NCBI RefSeq assembly: GCF_900199455.1
Contig: NZ_FZQR01000006.1
Location: forward strand, 248,001 to 312,000
DNA from: Mesorhizobium carmichaelinearum
GTDB lineage: Bacteria > Pseudomonadota > Alphaproteobacteria > Rhizobiales > Rhizobiaceae
Direction: 5' to 3'
DNA: 64,000 nucleotides
Shown: positions 1 to 7,914 of the stretch, piece after piece
How positions within the stretch are numbered: the stretch's first letter is position 1
How the letters are laid out: the number at the start of each line of letters is the position of its first letter
Program-made: the position numbers and the translations under genes
The notes under the pieces: model-generated
Seen by the model: the letters and a program-made list of their open reading frames with translations, nothing else
What the model was told of the DNA's origin: nothing
Database searches by the model: none

Positions 1-1
1 C

Positions 2-286
2 AACGGCCGCTACATCCTGCAGCCCGAGATCTTCGCGCTGCTGGGCAATCAGCAGCGCGGCGCCGGCAACGAGATCCAGCTGACGGACGCCATGGTCCGC
101 CTGTCGAAGGATCAGCCGTTCTTCGCCCAGCCTTTCCTGGGCCGCATGTTCGACTGCGGGTCCAAGGAAGGCTTCATTCAGGCCAACATCGCCTTCGCGC
201 TGGCGCGCAACGACATGAAGGGCCCGGTTTTCGAGATGCTTCAGGAGTTCGTCCGGTCGCATGAACGCCAGGAAGAAGCCGCATAA
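2..286 (+). CDS. galU: UTP--glucose-1-phosphate uridylyltransferase, C-terminal end (partial)
   Basis: Only the last ~94 residues are inside the window; the gene runs in from the left edge. The family makes UDP-glucose from UTP and glucose-1-phosphate, the sugar donor for exopolysaccharide and LPS precursors. The tail matches bacterial GalU: a segment reading RYILQPEIFALL, then an EIQLTDAM motif, then GRMFDCGSKEGF near the end, where the Lys contacts the sugar nucleotide. The stop is TAA at 284-286. The next gene on the same strand is a Wzc/ExoP-type polysaccharide protein, which fits a role in surface polysaccharide synthesis. Identification rests on these C-terminal motifs only. Confidence 0.88.
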   Translation, partial: NGRYILQPEIFALLGNQQRGAGNEIQLTDAMVRLSKDQPFFAQPFLGRMFDCGSKEGFIQANIAFALARNDMKGPVFEMLQEFVRSHERQEEAA

Positions 287-320
287 TGCCCATCTTTCGG
301 GAGTATTGCCGGATGGCTGG

Positions 321-347
321 CGGCGAGGGGCCGACAGGCCCCCGCCG
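321..347 (+). terminator. GC-rich hairpin after galU
   Basis: A CGGCGAGGGGCC arm pairs with GGCCCCCGCCG across a GACA loop (one bulge), about 35 nt after the galU stop. No T-run follows, so it may only protect the 3' end or act with Rho; intrinsic termination is not shown. Confidence 0.4.
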
Positions 348-412
348 TCTGGCATGAAGCTTGCGTTGCTTCTTGGCAATGCTCCCGACCGTTGCGGCGC
401 CTGCAAGCTAAA

Positions 413-511
413 GCATGATCCCGGAAAGTGGCTCCGGTTTCCGGAGAGATCAGGCTTAAAAACTGAGACAGGTCATGATCCCGGAAGTTTTCGGAAAAGA
501 TCATGCCCAAA
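413..511. repeat. Two tandem rhizobial intergenic palindromes
   Basis: Two related palindromic units lie between galU and the co-polymerase gene: 413-457 (GCATGATCCCGGAAAGTGG ... GAGATCAGGC) and 473-511 (TCATGATCCCGGAAG ... GATCATGC). Each folds back on itself around CCGGAAA/TTTCCGG-like arms. They match a dispersed element that is familiar from intergenic regions of Mesorhizobium and other Hyphomicrobiales. Confidence 0.75.
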
Positions 512-573
512 CAAAGAGATAGAGCCTCAACCCGATGATCGGGAACGCAACAGGCTCTGGGATTGGACCGACG

Positions 574-2961
574 ATGAATTATGCCAATTTTCCTCTCGAC
601 AAGAGGATGCCATTGCCGAATTCGGACGCAGGAAACGGCGAAGACTTCATCGACATCGAGCGGCTGCTTGGCATGGCTGCGCGGCAGGCCAAGGTGGTTG
701 CCGTGTGCGCCGCCATCGGTCTTTTCCTGGGCATGCTCTATCTGCAGACAACGCCGCCCAAATATGTGTCAGTCTCAAGCGTGCTGATCGACGAGGGCCT
801 GAACAAGATCGTCGATGATATTTCGGCGGCGTCGACGACCATGCAGACCGATTCCGCCATTCTGAGCCAAATCGAGATCCTGACCTCGACGCGGCTTGCC
901 GCGGTGGTCGTCGACAAGCTCAAACTCGACCAGAACGAAGCGTTCATGAACCCGCCGCAGTCCGCCCTTGCCCAGGGTGTCGGCCTGATCCGCGGCCTGA
1001 TCCAGTATGTCCACCCCAGCGCGCCCATGCCGGGCATGGGTGACTTCAGCAAGCTCGACCCCGCAACGCGCGATGCGCTGATTGCCGCGGCGGGCCGCGA
1101 CTACGCCATCCTCAAGCTGCAGAACGAGATCCGGGCGGATCGCGTCGGACGAAGCTACGTCATCGCGCTTGGCTATCAGGCGACGGACCCGGGACTGGCG
1201 AAGGCCATCACCAAAGCCTATGCCGAAGCCTATCTTGCCGATCAGCTCGATGCCAGTTTCGACGCCACCGAGCGCGCCGCGGTCTGGCTGCAGGGCCGGC
1301 TGACGGAACTGCGCGAAAGCTCGCAGCAGGCATCGCTGGCGGTCGAGAAATTCAGGGCCGAACACGGCCTGTCCGCCAACAATGATGGCCAGTTGATGAG
1401 CGACAAGCAGCTTGCCGACCTCAACGCCCAGCTCATCGTGGCGCAGGCCGACACGGCGCGCGCCAGCGCCCGCTACCAGCAGTACAAGTCGATCGTCGAC
1501 AGCGGCTCGGACAATGCCTTCAAGGATGCCGCTATAGCGGCCGACCAGCCGAGCAGTTCGGTCATCGCGGCGCTCAAGACCCGCTACCTCACCGTCGCCA
1601 AGCGGCAGCAGGATGTCGAGGCCAATTTCGGTCCCGACCATCCGCAGGCCGTGGCGCTGGCCAAGGAGAAGGCCGACATATCGGCACAGATATTCGGCGA
1701 GCTGAAGCAGCTGACTCAAAGCTATCGCAACGAATATGAGGTGGCGCTGGCGCGCGAGACCGCGCTCAGGGCCAATGTCGCCGCCGCACAAGGCAAGAGT
1801 TCCATCGACAACCAGTCGCAGGTCCAGTTGCGCGATCTCGACCAGAAGGCGACGGCGCTCACCACGCTCTATCAGACGTTCCTCGGCCGCTACGAGGAGG
1901 CCGCGCAGCAGCGATCCTTCCCGGTCGGCAAGATCCGCATCATCTCGGATGCCTCGACGCCGCTCTCCGCCTCGAGCCCGCGCACCATCATCGTGCTCGG
2001 ACTGTCGCTCGTGCTCGGCGTGCTGATGGGCGCCGGCTTCGGCGGCCTCAACGAATTCAACGAGCGGTTCTTCCGGACCGGTGAGGAGGTACGCGACCGC
2101 GTCGGCCTCAAATTCCTCGGCTACCTGCCGACAGTCGGCAGCAGACCCGCCAAGGAGGACAAGCCGGCCGAGGCTCAGCCGGATGCCAAGGCAGCCAGGT
2201 CGCCGGCCGCCATCGAAAGGCGCGCGCGCATGCGGGTCAGCATCGACGCTCCGGCATCGATGTTCGCCGAAACGCTGCGCAGCGCCAAGATCGCCTTCGA
2301 TGTCGTGATGGAAGGGCAAGGCAGCCGCGTCGTCGGCGTCATCTCGGTCCTTCCCGGCGAAGGCAAGTCGACGGTCGCGGCCAATCTCGCCGGGCTGCTT
2401 GCGGCCAATGGCGCCAGGACGCTGCTCATAGACGGTGACTTGCGCAATCCGGGCCTCAGCCGCAGCCTCGGCATGGAGGCCGAGCAGGGCCTGATGGAGG
2501 CCGTGGTCAACGGCCAGACCTGGCAATCCGTCGGCAAGATCGACCGGCAGACCAAGCTTGCCATCATCCCCGCCGTGCTGCGCGGCAACTTCTCGCACAC
2601 CAGCGAGCTCTTGTCCTCGGCCGGAATGCGGCGTTTCATCGAGAATGCCAAGGAGACGTTCGAATACATCGTCGTCGATCTGCCGCCGCTCGGTCCGGTG
2701 GTCGACGCCAAGGCCTTCGCGCCGTTGGTCGACGGCTTCGTGCTGGTCACCGAATGGGGCCGCACGCCACGCGCGATGGTGCGCTCGATGCTGGAATCCG
2801 AACCCTATGTCGCCAACAAGATCGTCGGCGCGGTGCTGAACAAGGTCGACCTGAAGAAGCTCGCCAGATACGGATCGTTCGGCGCGTCGGAAAAATTCTT
2901 CGACAAATATTCGAGCTACTATCTCGACAAGTCGGAAGTGCGCAGCAAGGCAACGGTCTAG
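574..2961 (+). CDS. Polysaccharide co-polymerase / BY-type tyrosine kinase (Wzc/ExoP family)
   Basis: Inner-membrane protein that sets chain length and promotes export of exopolysaccharide. An N-terminal Wzz-like region begins with a membrane segment near residues 40-60. A long periplasmic helical region follows, then a second membrane segment (IIVLGLSLVLGVLMG). The C-terminal cytoplasmic kinase has Walker A LPGEGKST (about residue 595), Walker A' LIDGDLRNP and Walker B VVDLPPL. The extreme C-terminus carries a Tyr cluster (YGSFG ... KYSSYYLDK), the usual autophosphorylation site of these kinases. I chose ATG 574 because the in-frame ATG at 535 lies in sequence that looks like the tail of the upstream repeat. 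Neither start has a strong Shine-Dalgarno site. It follows galU, so the two probably serve the same polysaccharide pathway. Which polymer it serves cannot be told. Confidence 0.88.
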   Translation: MNYANFPLDKRMPLPNSDAGNGEDFIDIERLLGMAARQAKVVAVCAAIGLFLGMLYLQTTPPKYVSVSSVLIDEGLNKIVDDISAASTTMQTDSAILSQIEILTSTRLAAVVVDKLKLDQNEAFMNPPQSALAQGVGLIRGLIQYVHPSAPMPGMGDFSKLDPATRDALIAAAGRDYAILKLQNEIRADRVGRSYVIALGYQATDPGLAKAITKAYAEAYLADQLDASFDATERAAVWLQGRLTELRESSQQASLAVEKFRAEHGLSANNDGQLMSDKQLADLNAQLIVAQADTARASARYQQYKSIVDSGSDNAFKDAAIAADQPSSSVIAALKTRYLTVAKRQQDVEANFGPDHPQAVALAKEKADISAQIFGELKQLTQSYRNEYEVALARETALRANVAAAQGKSSIDNQSQVQLRDLDQKATALTTLYQTFLGRYEEAAQQRSFPVGKIRIISDASTPLSASSPRTIIVLGLSLVLGVLMGAGFGGLNEFNERFFRTGEEVRDRVGLKFLGYLPTVGSRPAKEDKPAEAQPDAKAARSPAAIERRARMRVSIDAPASMFAETLRSAKIAFDVVMEGQGSRVVGVISVLPGEGKSTVAANLAGLLAANGARTLLIDGDLRNPGLSRSLGMEAEQGLMEAVVNGQTWQSVGKIDRQTKLAIIPAVLRGNFSHTSELLSSAGMRRFIENAKETFEYIVVDLPPLGPVVDAKAFAPLVDGFVLVTEWGRTPRAMVRSMLESEPYVANKIVGAVLNKVDLKKLARYGSFGASEKFFDKYSSYYLDKSEVRSKATV

Positions 2962-3051
2962 GCAGCGGCTACCTGGATTTCCGCCTTGACGGAATTGGCG
3001 ATGAAGCACTGTTCATGCGCCAATGTTGGAATCCCGGCGACCTGCCGCGCG

Positions 3052-3948
3052 TCAGTCGCGCGATAGGGACAGTCCCGCGAGAAGCGGCGCGTACGCGGCG
3101 AGCCTGCGGGATACGAACTCGGTGAAGAGCCGCACACGCTTCGTCTTGCGTGTCTCGCCCTGTGTGAGAAGCCAAACCGTTCCGTACATGTGCAGGTCGG
3201 TGCCCGGCACCCTCACCAGCAGGGGGTCGGCATCGCCGACGAAGCACGGCAGTGTCGTCATTCCGAGCCCTTGCCGTACAGCAACGATCTGCGCCTCGCC
3301 GTCCGTGACCCTGAACGGAACTTCGGCGGTGCGAACCTCACCCTCACTGGCCCATTGCGGAATTCCATGACTGCTTATGACGATCCAGCGGATGGGATCA
3401 GGCGCGCCCGCACGCCATGCGGCTAGTCGATCCCGAGACATGTAGATGCCGCCGAACAGCTCCGATCCCTTCAGGCCGTGAAGATTGAGCGGCAGGGTTT
3501 TGCGGTCGTAGACGACGCGGATCGCCACGTCAGCGTCTCGGTTGGTCAGATTTGCCAGCTCGCCGGACGACAGGATTTCCATCTCGATGTCCGGATGCAG
3601 ACGCGCGAAATCGGCGAAGTCCGGCATGAGCAGGTGTGTCGCGAGGGTCGGTGCCAGCGTCACGCGCAGAAGCCCGCGCACACTCTGGTCGCGCCCCAAG
3701 ACGCGCGTTTCCAGCTGGTGCGACGACGCTTCCATCCGCTCCGCGAGTTCGAGGACCTCCTCGCCCGCAGCCGTCAGGCGGTAGCCCGAAGGCAGCTTTT
3801 CGAACATGTGCGCCCCGAGACGTTCCTCGAGCTGGGCGATGCGTCGCAGCACGGTCGCGTGGTTCACACCGAGGCGCTTGGCGGCGGCCCGCACCGAGCC
3901 TCCGCGTGCGACGGCAAGAAAGTAGCGAACGTCGTCCCAGTCGATCAT
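3052..3948 (-). CDS. LysR-family transcriptional regulator
   Basis: Standard LysR protein of 298 residues from ATG 3948; an in-frame GTG at 3963 is a less likely start. The N-terminal winged HTH reads WDDVRYFLAVARGGSVRAAA, followed by LGVNHATVLRRI and the wing. The rest is a periplasmic-binding-like effector domain (PTLATHLLMPDFADF, then GLGMTTLPCFV). The LGVNHATV helix is typical of the subgroup that often controls a divergent oxidoreductase gene. It is transcribed away from the SDR gene at 4219, with about 270 bp between them. It is therefore the likely regulator of that gene run, but the ligand is unknown. Confidence 0.9.
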   Translation of the reverse strand: MIDWDDVRYFLAVARGGSVRAAAKRLGVNHATVLRRIAQLEERLGAHMFEKLPSGYRLTAAGEEVLELAERMEASSHQLETRVLGRDQSVRGLLRVTLAPTLATHLLMPDFADFARLHPDIEMEILSSGELANLTNRDADVAIRVVYDRKTLPLNLHGLKGSELFGGIYMSRDRLAAWRAGAPDPIRWIVISSHGIPQWASEGEVRTAEVPFRVTDGEAQIVAVRQGLGMTTLPCFVGDADPLLVRVPGTDLHMYGTVWLLTQGETRKTKRVRLFTEFVSRRLAAYAPLLAGLSLSRD

Positions 3949-4218
3949 GGTGCGATCCCGCACCGCACGGTGCGCCCTCCAAAGCCCTAACTTATCGTAC
4001 GCAGTACAGGGCGGCTATCATAACACTTGTCCACCAGCGGCGCTCAATTCCAAACGGCGGAACATTATCGTCGCGGTTACCGTTAACAGCCGTATCGGAT
4101 CGATTTCGCACCACCGATGTGCGCGCTTCCTCACTCAACGCCCGACCTCGGCGGACCCATCTTGGGGTCTCGGGGCTTTCCCGAATGACCAAGGCGGAAG
4201 CCTGGAAGGATGCACGTC

Positions 4219-4953
4219 ATGACCAGATTGAACGGAAAGACCGCCGTCATCACCGGCGGCGCTACCGGCATCGGCCGCGCCGCAGCAAAGCGATTCGTCG
4301 AGGAAGGCGCCTTCGTATTCATCTTCGGCCGCCGGCGGGAAGTGCTCCACGCCGCTGTGGCGGACCTCGGGCCCAATGCCCGCGCGGTGAAAGGCTCGGT
4401 CTCGGATGAGGCCGACCTCGACCGGCTCTACGCGGCTGTGAAGGCCGAGCGCGGAAGCCTCGACATCGTCTTCGCCAATGCCGGGGCCGGAGGCCCGCTT
4501 CCGCTCGGCCAGATCACCGCCGAGCATATTGACGAAACCTTCGACACCAATGTGAAGGGCACGATCTTCACGGTCCAGAAGGCGTTGCCGCTGATGGGCC
4601 CGGGCGGTTCGATCATCCTGACCGGATCGAGCGCCGGCACCACGGGCGCCCCGGGATTCACTGCCTACAGCGCGAGCAAGGCGGCCGTGCGCAATCTCGC
4701 GCGGACCTGGGCGGAGGACCTGAAGGGCACCGGCATCCGGGTCAACGTGCTGTCGCCCGGGGCGACGGCGACTGAACTCGCGAAGGAAGCGCTGGGCGAG
4801 GAGGGCCAGAAGGCCTACGGCGCGATGACGCCGCTCCAGCGCATGGCCGATCCCGCGGAGATCGCGGCGGTGGCTGCCTTTCTCGCGTCGTCGGACAGCA
4901 GCTTCATGACCGCCAGCGAGGTCGCCGTCGACGGCGGCCTGGCGCAGCTCTGA
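4219..4953 (+). CDS. SDR-family NAD(P)-dependent oxidoreductase (copy 1)
   Basis: Classical short-chain dehydrogenase of 244 residues. The cofactor site is TGGATGIG near residue 10, the NAGAG motif follows strand 4, and the catalytic Ser (TGSSAG) and Tyr/Lys (YSASK) are present. The C-terminus ends in the usual VAVDGGLAQL. I chose ATG 4219 over ATG 4210 because AAGGA then sits at normal distance, and because the paralogue at 5001 has the same leader (AGGAT...ACGTCATG). It is the first gene of a co-directional run ending at 7604 and is divergent from the LysR gene. The substrate is unknown. Small SDRs of this kind in LysR-controlled runs often reduce reactive carbonyls or quinones, but that is inference. 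Confidence 0.9.
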   Translation: MTRLNGKTAVITGGATGIGRAAAKRFVEEGAFVFIFGRRREVLHAAVADLGPNARAVKGSVSDEADLDRLYAAVKAERGSLDIVFANAGAGGPLPLGQITAEHIDETFDTNVKGTIFTVQKALPLMGPGGSIILTGSSAGTTGAPGFTAYSASKAAVRNLARTWAEDLKGTGIRVNVLSPGATATELAKEALGEEGQKAYGAMTPLQRMADPAEIAAVAAFLASSDSSFMTASEVAVDGGLAQL

Positions 4954-5000
4954 TGCCGGCTTGATCCCGCGTCTGGTAAAACAACCAAGGATAGTACGTC

Positions 5001-5753
5001 ATGAAAAAACTTGAAGGCAAAGTCGCAGTCATCACGGGCGGAAGCAGCGGGATCGGGTTGGCCACCGCCAAGCGCTTCGTGGAGGAAGGAGCGCACGTCG
5101 TGATCACCGGGCGACGGGAGAAAGAGTTGAAGGAGGCTGCAGCCTTCATCATCAGAAACGTTACGACGGTCGTGGGTGACGTGTCGCTCTTGGAAGATCT
5201 GGATCGCCTCTATGCAATCGTGAAGGAGAAACATGGTCACATCGACGTTCTCTTCGCGAACGCTGGCGCAGGGACAATCGCACCGCTCGCAGTAGCTACT
5301 GAGGCCCACTTTGACCAGACCTTCGACGTGAACGTGAAGGGGCTGTTCTTCACGGTGCAGAAGGCCCTTCCCCTCTTCAAAGACGGCGGTTCGATTATTC
5401 TGAATTCTTCGGTTTCGAACGTGTTGGGGTTGCCGGGGTTTAGCACATACGCTGCGAGTAAGGCGGCAGTGCGCAACTTCTCGCGCGCTTGGACTCTAGA
5501 GCTGAAAGACCGCAAAATCCGAGTGAATACGATGAGCCCCGGAGCCATCGAGACCCCCGCCTTGGAGACAACGACGGGCCTTACCCCTGAGCAAGCCGAG
5601 CAAGCGGTCGCCCAGTTTGCTTCACAGATCCCAATGGGTCGCAGAGGCAAACCGGAGGAAATCGCGGCTGCTGTCACGTTCCTCGCCTCCGATGATAGTT
5701 CTTACATCACCGGTGTGGATCTCGCCGTTGATGGAGGCATGGCGCAGGTCTGA
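5001..5753 (+). CDS. SDR-family NAD(P)-dependent oxidoreductase (copy 2)
   Basis: 250-residue paralogue of the preceding SDR. It shares TGGSSGIG, AKRFVEEGA, FANAGAG, FTVQKALPL, YAASKAAVRN and the VDGGMAQV end. The catalytic Ser (LNSSVS) and Tyr/Lys (YAASK) are present. Its leader (AAGGATAGTACGTCATG) closely resembles that of copy 1, so the duplication probably included the ribosome-binding region. Third-position use is noticeably less GC-rich than copy 1 (for example ATCATCAGAAACGTTACG and TCTTCGGTTTCG stretches). That suggests copy 2 was acquired separately rather than duplicated recently in place. Substrate unknown. Confidence 0.9.
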   Translation: MKKLEGKVAVITGGSSGIGLATAKRFVEEGAHVVITGRREKELKEAAAFIIRNVTTVVGDVSLLEDLDRLYAIVKEKHGHIDVLFANAGAGTIAPLAVATEAHFDQTFDVNVKGLFFTVQKALPLFKDGGSIILNSSVSNVLGLPGFSTYAASKAAVRNFSRAWTLELKDRKIRVNTMSPGAIETPALETTTGLTPEQAEQAVAQFASQIPMGRRGKPEEIAAAVTFLASDDSSYITGVDLAVDGGMAQV

Positions 5754-5847
5754 GCCCCAGCGCGGTCCCGTGGCTGGCCCTTCAGCCCCGCCAGTAGTGA
5801 TCCCGCTTCTCAAACTTTAGTTCCAATACAAGACTAGGAGAAACATT

Positions 5848-6450
5848 GTGAGCTACGCAATTATCGGCTTCGGCAATATCGGCAAGGCCCTGGCCAAGGC
5901 GTTCGCCCGCAAGGGCATCGACGTGTCCGTTGCAACCACGCGCGACCCGGAAAGCTTTGCAGCCGATGCCGCCGCGATCGGGCCCACGATCATTCCCAAG
6001 AAGCTGGCGGCTGCGGTCAAGGCGGACATCATCTTTTTGGCTGTTCGTTTCGAGTCGCACCCGGATGTCGCGAAGGCGCTCGCCACCTGGCAGGGGAAGA
6101 CCATCGTCGATGTGACAAATGCCTACGGCGTGCCTCCTGAAAAACTGGGGGGACAGCCGTCTTCCAAGTTCGTTGCACAGGCATTTTCTGGTGCAAAACT
6201 GGTCAAGGGCTTCAACCATCTGGTCGCTGCCGTCCTTGATCAGGATCCGGCCCTACATGGTGGCAGAAGAGTCGTATTTCTGGCGAGCGACGATGACGCT
6301 GCCGCAGCGGAGATTGCTGCGCTCGCGGAAAAGCTCGGTTTCTCGCCGATCAAACTTGGCGGGCTGTCGGAAGGTGGGCTGCTGGTCCAGGCGCGCGGAA
6401 ATAGCTGGGGTCAGTTGATCTTTAAGGACCTGGTCAAGTTCGACGGATGA
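5848..6450 (+). CDS. NAD(P)-binding reductase of the F420-dependent NADP reductase type
   Basis: 200-residue single-domain Rossmann protein. The dinucleotide site GFGNIGKA lies at residues 6-13 and is followed by strands resembling NADPH-dependent F420 reductase and ketopantoate-reductase N-domains (FLAVRFESHPDV, then TIVDVTNAYG). The start is GTG at 5848 with an AGGAG Shine-Dalgarno at about 5836-5840. It sits in the SDR run. It lacks a separate C-terminal catalytic domain, so it is probably a hydride-transfer partner or ferric/flavin reductase-like protein. The true acceptor is unknown. Confidence 0.82.
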   Translation: MSYAIIGFGNIGKALAKAFARKGIDVSVATTRDPESFAADAAAIGPTIIPKKLAAAVKADIIFLAVRFESHPDVAKALATWQGKTIVDVTNAYGVPPEKLGGQPSSKFVAQAFSGAKLVKGFNHLVAAVLDQDPALHGGRRVVFLASDDDAAAAEIAALAEKLGFSPIKLGGLSEGGLLVQARGNSWGQLIFKDLVKFDG

Positions 6451-6531
6451 GCACGACGTGCCAACAGGCAGGCCCACGATACACGGATCGGGTCGAGCAA
6501 GATCCGACCCAGGCGAAATGGAGAAATTCCC

Positions 6532-6960
6532 ATGAGTATCGAGAAGAACATCCAGACCGTGAAGGACTTCTTCGCCGCGATCGGCAGCGGCGACAAGGAG
6601 GCTCTGCTGGCGCTGGTCGCCGAAGACATCGAGTGGATCATCCCGGGCGAGGACTGGCCGCTGGCCGGAACGCGCCACGGACACGCGGGGCTAACGGATT
6701 TGCTTGAGACGGCATCCAAGTCGATAGAAACGTCCACCGAACCCCGGGAATTCGTAGCGCAGGGGGACCGGGTGCTGGTCGTCGGCTCCGCCAGGGGGAA
6801 GATCAAAGCCACGAACAAGACGTTCGAGGACGACTGGATCTTCGCCATCACCGTCCGGGACGGCAGACTGACCACCATCCGGGAATACGTCGACACGCAA
6901 GCGCTGGCCCGGGCCTCGCGGATGGACGCATCCGGGCGCTCGTCTAATGCCCAACCCTAA
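6532..6960 (+). CDS. NTF2-like / SnoaL-type protein
   Basis: 142-residue protein of the NTF2-like cone fold. It has the opening helix NIQTVKDFFAAIGSGDKEALLALVAEDIEW typical of SnoaL-like ester-cyclase or ketosteroid-isomerase relatives. It also has the central strand GDRVLVVGSARGKI and the end IREYVDTQAL. The start ATG follows GAGAAATTCCC. It is co-directional with the SDRs and the methyltransferase (gap to the next gene only 11 bp). A role as a small hydrolase/isomerase or binding protein is possible; the function is not assigned. Confidence 0.8.
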   Translation: MSIEKNIQTVKDFFAAIGSGDKEALLALVAEDIEWIIPGEDWPLAGTRHGHAGLTDLLETASKSIETSTEPREFVAQGDRVLVVGSARGKIKATNKTFEDDWIFAITVRDGRLTTIREYVDTQALARASRMDASGRSSNAQP

Positions 6961-6971
6961 AGGAGATTCCG

Positions 6972-7604
6972 ATGTACGACCAATCCAAGCTATCCGAGTT
7001 GATCCGGTTCGCACGTGTAGATGCGGGCTCCACAGTCATTGACGTCTACCCAGGCGACGGCGATTGGACGCGCCTGTTCTCCGACGTCGTGGGCCCCGGA
7101 GGTCGGGTCTACAGCTTCGTGCCGGCCGAAGTCGCCGACTTCAAGAACGATCCGGTTGGCCGCATGCGGACGCTAGCGAAGGAGCCGGGCCGAGAGAATG
7201 TCAAAGCCGTCTCGGCGGACCTCGTCGCGATGCCGGAGGTCACGCAGCCAGCGGATGTCCTGTGGCTGCACCTGTTCTACCACGACCTCCACACCGCGCT
7301 GATTCAGAAGAAGGGTGCGACGGCGGCCGACTTCAATCGAGCTGTCTACAAGCGGCTGAAGCCCGGTGGGTCCTACGTCATCGTCGACCACGCCGCCGCC
7401 GCAGGGTCGGGCACGAGCGACACCCAGGCGCTGCATCGGATCGACCCTGCCTCTGTTCGCGAGGAGGTGGAGGCGGCCGGCTTCGTACTGGACGCGGAAA
7501 GCACAATGCTCGCGAAGAAGGACGATCCGCACTCGATCAAGGTCTTCGATCCCTCGATCAAGGGCGAGACCGATCGCTTCGCCTATCGGTTCGTGAAGCC
7601 CTGA
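6972..7604 (+). CDS. Predicted class I SAM-dependent methyltransferase (COG4798-like)
   Basis: 210-residue protein resembling the 'predicted methyltransferase' family. The SAM-binding motif I region is VIDVYPGDGDWTRLFS, lacking the canonical GxGxG. It is followed by GPGGRVYSFVP, and the late motif is LKPGGSYVIVDH. An AAAGGAG Shine-Dalgarno precedes the ATG. It ends the gene run that begins at 4219. The unusual motif I means the activity should be treated as predicted only. Confidence 0.8.
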   Translation: MYDQSKLSELIRFARVDAGSTVIDVYPGDGDWTRLFSDVVGPGGRVYSFVPAEVADFKNDPVGRMRTLAKEPGRENVKAVSADLVAMPEVTQPADVLWLHLFYHDLHTALIQKKGATAADFNRAVYKRLKPGGSYVIVDHAAAAGSGTSDTQALHRIDPASVREEVEAAGFVLDAESTMLAKKDDPHSIKVFDPSIKGETDRFAYRFVKP

Positions 7605-7914
7605 CACGTCCCGGCGCCGAATTCATGTCGACTCCCCGATGGGTGCAAACAAGCCCATCAAAGACATCGAGGCAACCCTGCTTGCCGCCACGAAGTCGGC
7701 TTTGGATGAGCTCGTCTGATGAGCCCACGCGACGATGGCAGCGAAGGCCGCTGAAGCGTCATTGGAGTTTTCCGTGAAGAGCTGGAGGTCGGCTACCAGA
7801 CAGCAGCCGTGGCGGCGCTATCTCCTGATCAGGTTTTGCAAAGCCTAGACGCCGCTGCCCCGGATCTGATGCCGGCATGAACGAACACGAATTTCCTCAA
7901 GCGGACGATGGCGT
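7605..7914. other. Gap with possible gene remnants
   Basis: No convincing gene. Two short in-frame stretches are visible on the plus strand: 7639-7719 (26 codons, starting MGANKPIKDIEATLLAATKS) and a second, frame-shifted stretch from about 7737 (MAAKAAEASLEFSVKSW). They look like fragments of a decayed gene. Neither is recognisable. Confidence 0.3.

Noticed and set aside
775..3009. Very long open frame antisense to the polysaccharide co-polymerase gene
   Set aside because: Arg/Asp/Gly-rich composition typical of the reverse strand of a GC-rich gene, with no motifs. The sense frame has full Wzc-type domains.
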